The position numbers were made by a program, and so were the translations under genes. A model generated the notes under the pieces. That model worked only from the letters and a program-made list of their open reading frames with translations. It was not told where the DNA came from and searched no databases. This document shows positions 58,375 through 64,000 of a DNA stretch of 64,000 nt, piece after piece. Source of the DNA: Myrica gale (lineage: Eukaryota; Streptophyta; Magnoliopsida; Fagales; Myricaceae); NCBI GenBank assembly GCA_963930655.1, contig OZ005620.1, positions 21,801,501-21,865,500 on the forward strand, in the 5' to 3' direction. The number at the start of each line of letters is the position of its first letter. Position 1 is the first letter of the stretch.

Positions 58375-58757
58375 TCCGTCTGATACCCGAAAGAGGGAGG
58401 AATAGAAAGAATCTGCAACGTGTGCAAAATGGTGGTTGAGTCTGCAAATTCAGTCCTTTCACCTGCGTTTCCTGGGGCCAAAAGTTTGTAGGTCACTTCT
58501 TTTTTCCTCTTTTGCTCTCTGGAGAGAATTAAAAAAAAAAGGTTGAGGACAATTGCATTCTGATACCCACCCTTATCCGTCTGATACCCGAAAGAGGGAG
58601 GAATAGAAAGAATCTGCAACATGTGTGCAAAATGGTTGTTGAGTCTGCAAATTCAGTCCTTTCACCTGCGTTTCCTGGGGCCAAAAGTTTGTAGGTCACT
58701 TCTTTTTTCCTCTTTTGCTCTCTGGAGAGAATTAAAAAAAAAGGGCGAGGACTGAGG
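58356..58757. repeat. 201-bp tandem duplication including the hAT right end
   Basis: Two nearly identical direct copies, 58356-58556 and 58557-about 58757. Both begin ATTCTGATACCCACCCTTAT and include GTCCTTTCACCTGCGTTTCC and TTTGCTCTCTGGAGAGAATT. Each copy starts inside the right terminus of the hAT element, so the duplication came after its insertion. Confidence 0.93.
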
Positions 58758-58759
58758 AG

Positions 58760-60190
58760 ACCAGGTGTTGTTGGTATTCTGTACCCGGGAGTGACCAAAA
58801 GTTTATAGGTCACTTGATTTGTTAAAAAATTATGCCAGACAAAGTTAATTGCATTTGGAGTGGTTGAGTTCATGCAGTTTGGTTCGCAAGTCTCTGTCAC
58901 TCTCCCTGGAAACACCACCATTTTTCCGAAATTTGCGGACTTGTAAGTATTACAATTGAGTCCAGCTTGTATTTAGAAAAAAAAAATTGAGTCCAGCTTG
59001 GCCAGGAGCTATTATTTGAAAAAGGGACCCATCATTTGGCTGTCTCAATCTCAAAAAAAATTTGTATATAAAGAGAAAACGAATGAGACACAGTTGTGCT
59101 CAATGCAGTTCTATTCATTTTTTAATGCCTGCTCTTATATTGCTTGCTGTTACCATCATTATCTCCCTTCCCAAGTTTGTTTGTCCTATTATTCATCTTG
59201 TGGCTTATATTCCTATACCTAATCGCTTAGATTTTGATATCTTGATATGCTATATGGGCCAGCTTGCATATTATTTGGAAAAGAATCACTGCAATTCTTG
59301 ATTAGGTAAATGTCACTTCCTCCAAAGGACCCATATGCCTTTGTCTTGGCATTTTAGTCCAACTTATACTGATATCAGCCAATACAAAAGGAAATACTAA
59401 AATTTGATGTATATCTTTATGGTGCTTGGATTAGACCCTTCTTATTTTTAATGGGTTGCTCATGAAAAAGTTACACCAAAGAAAAAACTAATCAAGCAAA
59501 GGCCCTACATATAAAGAGTTATAATCTTGCTGCTAAACCCTCTGTTGAAGATATTTCATCTATTGCTCAGCAGCGTAGAGATTCTAAACATATTTCAAAG
59601 TCTTTCAACACTGCATACATTTTGGTTCCTTTCTTCCACTAAACACTACTAATTACATCCTCTGATAAATTTGCAAACCTCTTTCCTTCTTTCTGTAATT
59701 GAAATTGAGAAACTGTAGAACCCTTCTTCTTACATGTACCTTCTATGTATCATATTCTTCTTTTCTACTTCCCTGAACACAAGTAATGGGGAGGAAATTT
59801 TTCCTTTTGTTTCTTTGTTAGCTACTATATATACTCAACAGGGAGCTTTGATTGATTGACGAACAAGTCTAGAAAGGGAAAAGGATATAAAAGGGTGTAT
59901 CAAACCAAAAGATGTTGCCTTTAAACCAGTCCTCTATCTCTATAATCTTCTGTGTCGCGGAGTCATGTGATTGTAGAAATGCCGCTATCTATTGGAGATG
60001 CGAAGGGGCTCTCGGGCAGGTTAAGAGCTTGACCGCTGGAGAAAAGAAGACACAATAAAAAAACCCAATTCAGAAAAAGCACATCAGCCTCTTAAACTTG
60101 GCTGCAAAAGAAAACTATGGAGATACATGCATACACACGTAAAGATATTTGGAAAGGGCATTTCAAAGTGAACCAGAGATGAGTGCCCTC
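58760..60190. other. Spacer between the duplication and the CCCH gene
   Basis: No supported gene. A 79-codon frame at about 59062-59301 has a hydrophobic segment but no known family. 3' untranslated sequence of the CCCH gene probably reaches to about 59.9 kb. Confidence 0.35.
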
Positions 60191-62826
60191 TTAAGGGTTT
60201 ATGGACCAAAAGTTACGCGGAAGAGATTTAGAGACAAACCTCTCCTGGTCAGTATAGGTATCTGTATGCCTGGGTTTTACATCATCACTTGCAGAGCCAC
60301 TGCTCAGTACATCCAATAAATAATTGAATCGTTCTGCAGATGGGAAATTTAAAGGATCTGCAGGAACTATGATTTGAATTAGAATGAAGAAGAAACTCCT
60401 TGAGGGAGACAAATGTAGAATGAATATGAACAAGGGAAAAAAATACAAGAGCAAACAAATTATGAAAATCATAAACTAGGTGGAGAACTAACAAATATGT
60501 ACATCATGATACCTTCAGAAACTTTTAATCCATCCATGGAATACCCATAGTAGGGCTGAGTAGCTGGAGGTTTCCAAGGCAACTGCAGCTCTGCAAGGCG
60601 CATCCTTTCAAGTTCAAGGTCCTGTTCGTGCTCTTCCATAAGCTGCTTCCTCAGTAACCTTGAGGTTTCACAACCTCTTGGCACTAGAAAAGAAATAAGT
60701 TAGACATCATAAAGACTACGATCAACATAATTGATTTTCTCCACAATAAGATAACTACTAAATAAAAATTCAGTAACAATTTTACAGAATAAGCATGAAT
60801 AAGCCGGAAGAAAAAAGCTCCAGATCTGCATGCGATATGCAGATGGATATAGACTGGATAACAAAACAGACTGTTCAGAAAAGATGAGTCAACTGTAACA
60901 TATCCTACTCACTTGAGTGAAGCTCAGAATCCATGTCCACATAGTGTAAAGGATAGTACATTTGAGGCTCAATTCTGTCCGGGTATTTCCTACAGGAAAA
61001 AAAAAATCAGATAAACCATTTGTATGAGCAATAGAGAGCAGTCACAACATTGGAATGAAGACGAGAAAATACTTTGTGTCATTGGAAGCTACAGGCTTAT
61101 AGTTTGACCTATTCATAATGTTTGCAATGTAAAGGAAATTTTGAACATACACCATGAAATGCTTCTGGTTGGCCCCTGACAAATACAAGACATTGGAAAG
61201 TGCAGAACACTTGTCTATAAAAGCTTTCCAATGGAGATTCTAAAAGAAATAATTTAACAGGTCTGACAAATTTGTTACGGAGTGTGCAAATCTATCATGT
61301 TATTAAGCTCCGTAATCCAGAGATAGGTTTTCCACAGTGCAGATAAATAAGGACAGACAGCAAATTTACCTGTCATTAAGCTTTGATTTCTCCCTGTAAG
61401 GTTTCACAAGAACACGTGCCCCACAGACAAAATGTGGATTCCCTTTCGCCAATATCACTTTAACTGTGTCTGCACTGACAAAGGTTACAAAGCCAAACAT
61501 CCGTTTCTGTTGGCAGGGAATCCTCACATCTTCAACTGGACCAAAGGTTCTGAAAACAAAACCCAACACCATAAGTAATTCTTGGACACTACAAAGTCAA
61601 TCACATTAAGAAGCCTGCTGCAACTTTCTACTTGGAAGAATCCCAAGATTGGGTTACCTGAAGTAGATGGAAACATCCTCTTCTGTGAAAGTGCTTTCAG
61701 CTGGAAATGTTAGATATATCTGTCGTGATCCACTCACAATTGGACCAGGATCACTTCTCTCACTACGATTTTCCATGTATTTTGCAGCATCTTCAGCCAA
61801 AATTACTGCATGCTGCCCATGAGGCCTGCAAATCACAGAATGCACCCGTCATAAACGAAAGTTTTTTTTTGTTTACTAGATAAGGAACCCATTGAAGTCC
61901 TAGACTTTTGTATTGCACCTGTCAATCAGACGAATACTGTTTTTCAAACGAGCAAGAAGCTTTGTCAAACTATAACCAGCTTTACCATGTCTCTGGCTCT
62001 CAGTGAGGTAACCCTCTGCCTGGAGAACTTTTCCGAATTTCTCATAGTAGATCATGGGCAGAGAGGCAATTGAAACAGGATTCCCTCTTTTTGATTTAAG
62101 AATCTCAACGATTTCTAATTCTAGCTTCTCAAGTGACCTAGGTGAGAAAAAATGATCATCATTAATGACATCATTTCCATACATCTGAGGGAAACTCTCG
62201 GGTATGACTTGTCCATGAAAATACCTACAGCTACTTCCATGCTTACAAAACCCCTTGTTGAAATAGTGACACGTCTTAACTGGAACTTCAGGCAGGCTTG
62301 AAAATCGCCTACTTGTTTTAGCACTTAGGTTTCCCATGCCAGCATCAGGGTAAAAGTAATCATTCGAAAATCCTGGAAGTCCAGAATTTGCAGGCTCTAT
62401 TGTATCCTCTAAACCCAACAATTGAGCCTGGTTTTGGAGTTCAGCAATAGAGTCCGAGCAACCCGATTGAATGAAATCAGAACTATTATTGCTTGCAAGC
62501 TGAGGATCCCAAAAAGGAGATGGAACGCCAAAACCTGTGGGTGATGAAAAAGGCCTCGAACAAATAAGTGAGAAAGGGCGGAAAACTGGGTTGGTGAGTG
62601 GCGAGACTGGAGATGGTGCTGACTTCAAAGCTAACTGTTGTAGTTCCGCTTTCGCTTTAAAAATCACTTCATGAATCAAGTGGTCCGGACCCAAAGCCAA
62701 CCTCACCATTTCCTGATCCCCGCGGTCTTGTAAAAGAAGATACCCTATAATCTTGGTGACATTCTCTGGTTCTAGTTTCTTGATTTTGTTGAACACGATT
62801 CTTGTGTACTCTGAAAAATCCATCAT
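60191..62826 (-). CDS. CCCH zinc finger, LOTUS/OST-HTH and RRM domain protein
   Basis: Probable RNA-binding protein of the plant CCCH group with an RRM (AtC3H46/53-like). Six exons: 62826-61919, 61825-61658, 61549-61370, 60989-60913, 60683-60513 and 60357-60191. All are GT-AG and sum to 1671 nt, 556 residues. An N-terminal helical region ([20 protein letters not shown]) is followed by a Pro/Ser-rich stretch. A C-X7-C-X5-C-X3-H finger ([19 protein letters not shown]) lies at 186-204. A LOTUS/OST-HTH domain follows at about 230-300 ([20 protein letters not shown] then [14 protein letters not shown]). The RRM is at about 335-412, with RNP motifs QIYLTF and RMFGFVTF. A charged helix ([19 protein letters not shown]) lies near the C-terminus, which ends FWSINP. 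The start has two consecutive ATGs; the first is used. No defect seen. Confidence 0.94.
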
Positions 62827-64000
62827 TTATCTACTACTCACTGCAGATGAACGCCAAAAAAAAAACATCAACAGTAGAATACACAGAACGACTACTGTCC
62901 AAAATGAATCCAAAACATAGAGCAACATGAAGAAGAATCACCTCAAGCCTATCAAAATATCATGGTCAATAGAAGCAGAACACAAGATATGGCAAAGTAG
63001 GGGCTAAAAGAAATGTTCTAACAGCAAAGAAAAGGAAAAGATTCCTATATATTTGTCTAACACAAAATAGTAATAGAGATAGAAAGGTCAAAAGGGTACA
63101 ATCCAACCCTTCCTGCCAAAGAAAAAGTTGCAGATCTAATATATATACCAGTTGCACTACGCATACAAATAGATTCAATAGACATAGAACATCATTTCCG
63201 GTCAGAAGCTTCAAGAAGAGAGACCCTATTCCATGAATCTACAATAGACGAGACACGCTGACACAAACAGAAAAGAAATCTCTGCAAAGTTCACTGCTTC
63301 CTGTCATTCTCTCCACTCCAAACCGTATAAGGGAATATGTTAAATAATGAAGCCCCCCAGAAAAAGCACTGCAGGAATGCCAGTGATAACAGACGCAGAT
63401 ATATAAATTTCTCCCAAATCTGGAAAAGAAAACTGGAAAGAACATTTTTCCATATAAATCACATGTTCAGAACGACTCTTGCTTTCCAGAGAAGTCAAGC
63501 ACACCGCATTCAAACAAAACAAGAAAACATCTTTTGCTTCATGAAAGAAGAAATGATTACAGATTTTGAAAAAGAAAATCACCAAACCAAAAACTAAACA
63601 TATGAAAAGCACCGCATATGAATCATTTATACCTCTCGAGAAACTCATATGATACTATTTTGTATTGTAAACCAAAAAGATAGAAAAATAAAGCTTCAAA
63701 TTCCAAAGAGTTGGAAACTTTTCCAAATTCAAACCACCGGGTTTTTCTCAGTTTAAAGTAAATCGGAAACTAAATATTTGTAGTAACCAAAAGCTAAAAT
63801 TTGAGAAGGAACAAAAAAGGAGACATTTTTAACAATCATTAAGACTCTAAAGCCACATCCAATGACAATATACATCGAGCAAATCTTAAGCAACACTCTG
63901 CAAAAGAAATAACTCTCATTCAAGTAACCCCATGAACATAAAACGACACTGCATAAAGACTTGATTGGGAAATAGGAGCACACACCAGAGATGCAACTCA
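62827..64000. other. Upstream region of the CCCH gene, to window end
   Basis: AT-rich DNA with no supported coding exon. A non-coding leader exon or the promoter of the minus-strand CCCH gene should lie here, but I cannot place either with confidence. Confidence 0.35.

Noticed and set aside
59062-59301. 79-codon frame with a hydrophobic segment
   Set aside because: No family, no clear context and in AT-rich spacer. Not enough to call a small-protein gene.
1-64000. CRISPR arrays, operons, riboswitches or bacterial-type systems
   Set aside because: The gene structure is plant nuclear throughout; no spaced identical short repeats or prokaryotic gene layout were seen.

Overview
The window is nuclear DNA from a eudicot plant, probably a woody one. 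The genes have many introns with GT-AG junctions, the spacers are AT-rich and full of MITEs and retrotransposon remains, and there is a TIR-NBS-LRR (TNL) resistance-gene cluster, a class missing from grasses. The species cannot be named from sequence alone.

Layout. 1-3025 (+): 3' part of a FRIGIDA-like gene with a damaged C-terminal end. 6408-11850 (+): an intact six-exon group I WRKY transcription factor of the WRKY3/4 type. 12.8-20.2 kb: a retroelement-rich block in which a decayed minus-strand gene fragment (CPBP/CAAX-protease-like) is split by a TRIM element and lies beside two solo LTRs and an L1 LINE with a 5' inversion. 20.6-21.7 kb: a decayed duplication holding a shard of WRKY exon 6. 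22.1-23.1 kb (+): a PARP-like plant gene broken by one frameshift. 23493-25157 (-): an intact PAT1/SCL13-type GRAS regulator with a long, probably spliced leader reaching about 27.05 kb. 27-37 kb: mostly gene-free DNA with MITEs, a young 5'-truncated LINE, a plastid psbC fragment and a rearranged Caulimoviridae fossil.

37.2-51.7 kb (-): TNL cluster. One complete five-exon TNL (46560-50671) is followed by an LRR shard, a TNL relic (39.96-45.69 kb) carrying at least five separate transposon insertions, and a short TIR-only gene (37247-38721) with a 23-residue coding repeat and a hydrophobic tail. One insertion in the relic is a hAT-like element that carries spliced exons of a PLC-like phosphodiesterase gene (a Pack-type element).

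53862-56632 (+): chloroplast mTERF9-type gene. 57.9-58.76 kb: a hAT MITE whose right end was later copied in a 201-bp tandem duplication. 60191-62826 (-): a six-exon gene with CCCH zinc finger, LOTUS/OST-HTH and RRM domains.

The intact genes are unrelated regulators: two nuclear transcription factors (WRKY, GRAS), an organelle nucleic-acid-binding protein (mTERF9), an RNA-binding protein (CCCH/RRM) and immune receptors. The most unusual content is the TIR-only gene, the Pack-type insertion and the stacked insertions in the TNL relic.
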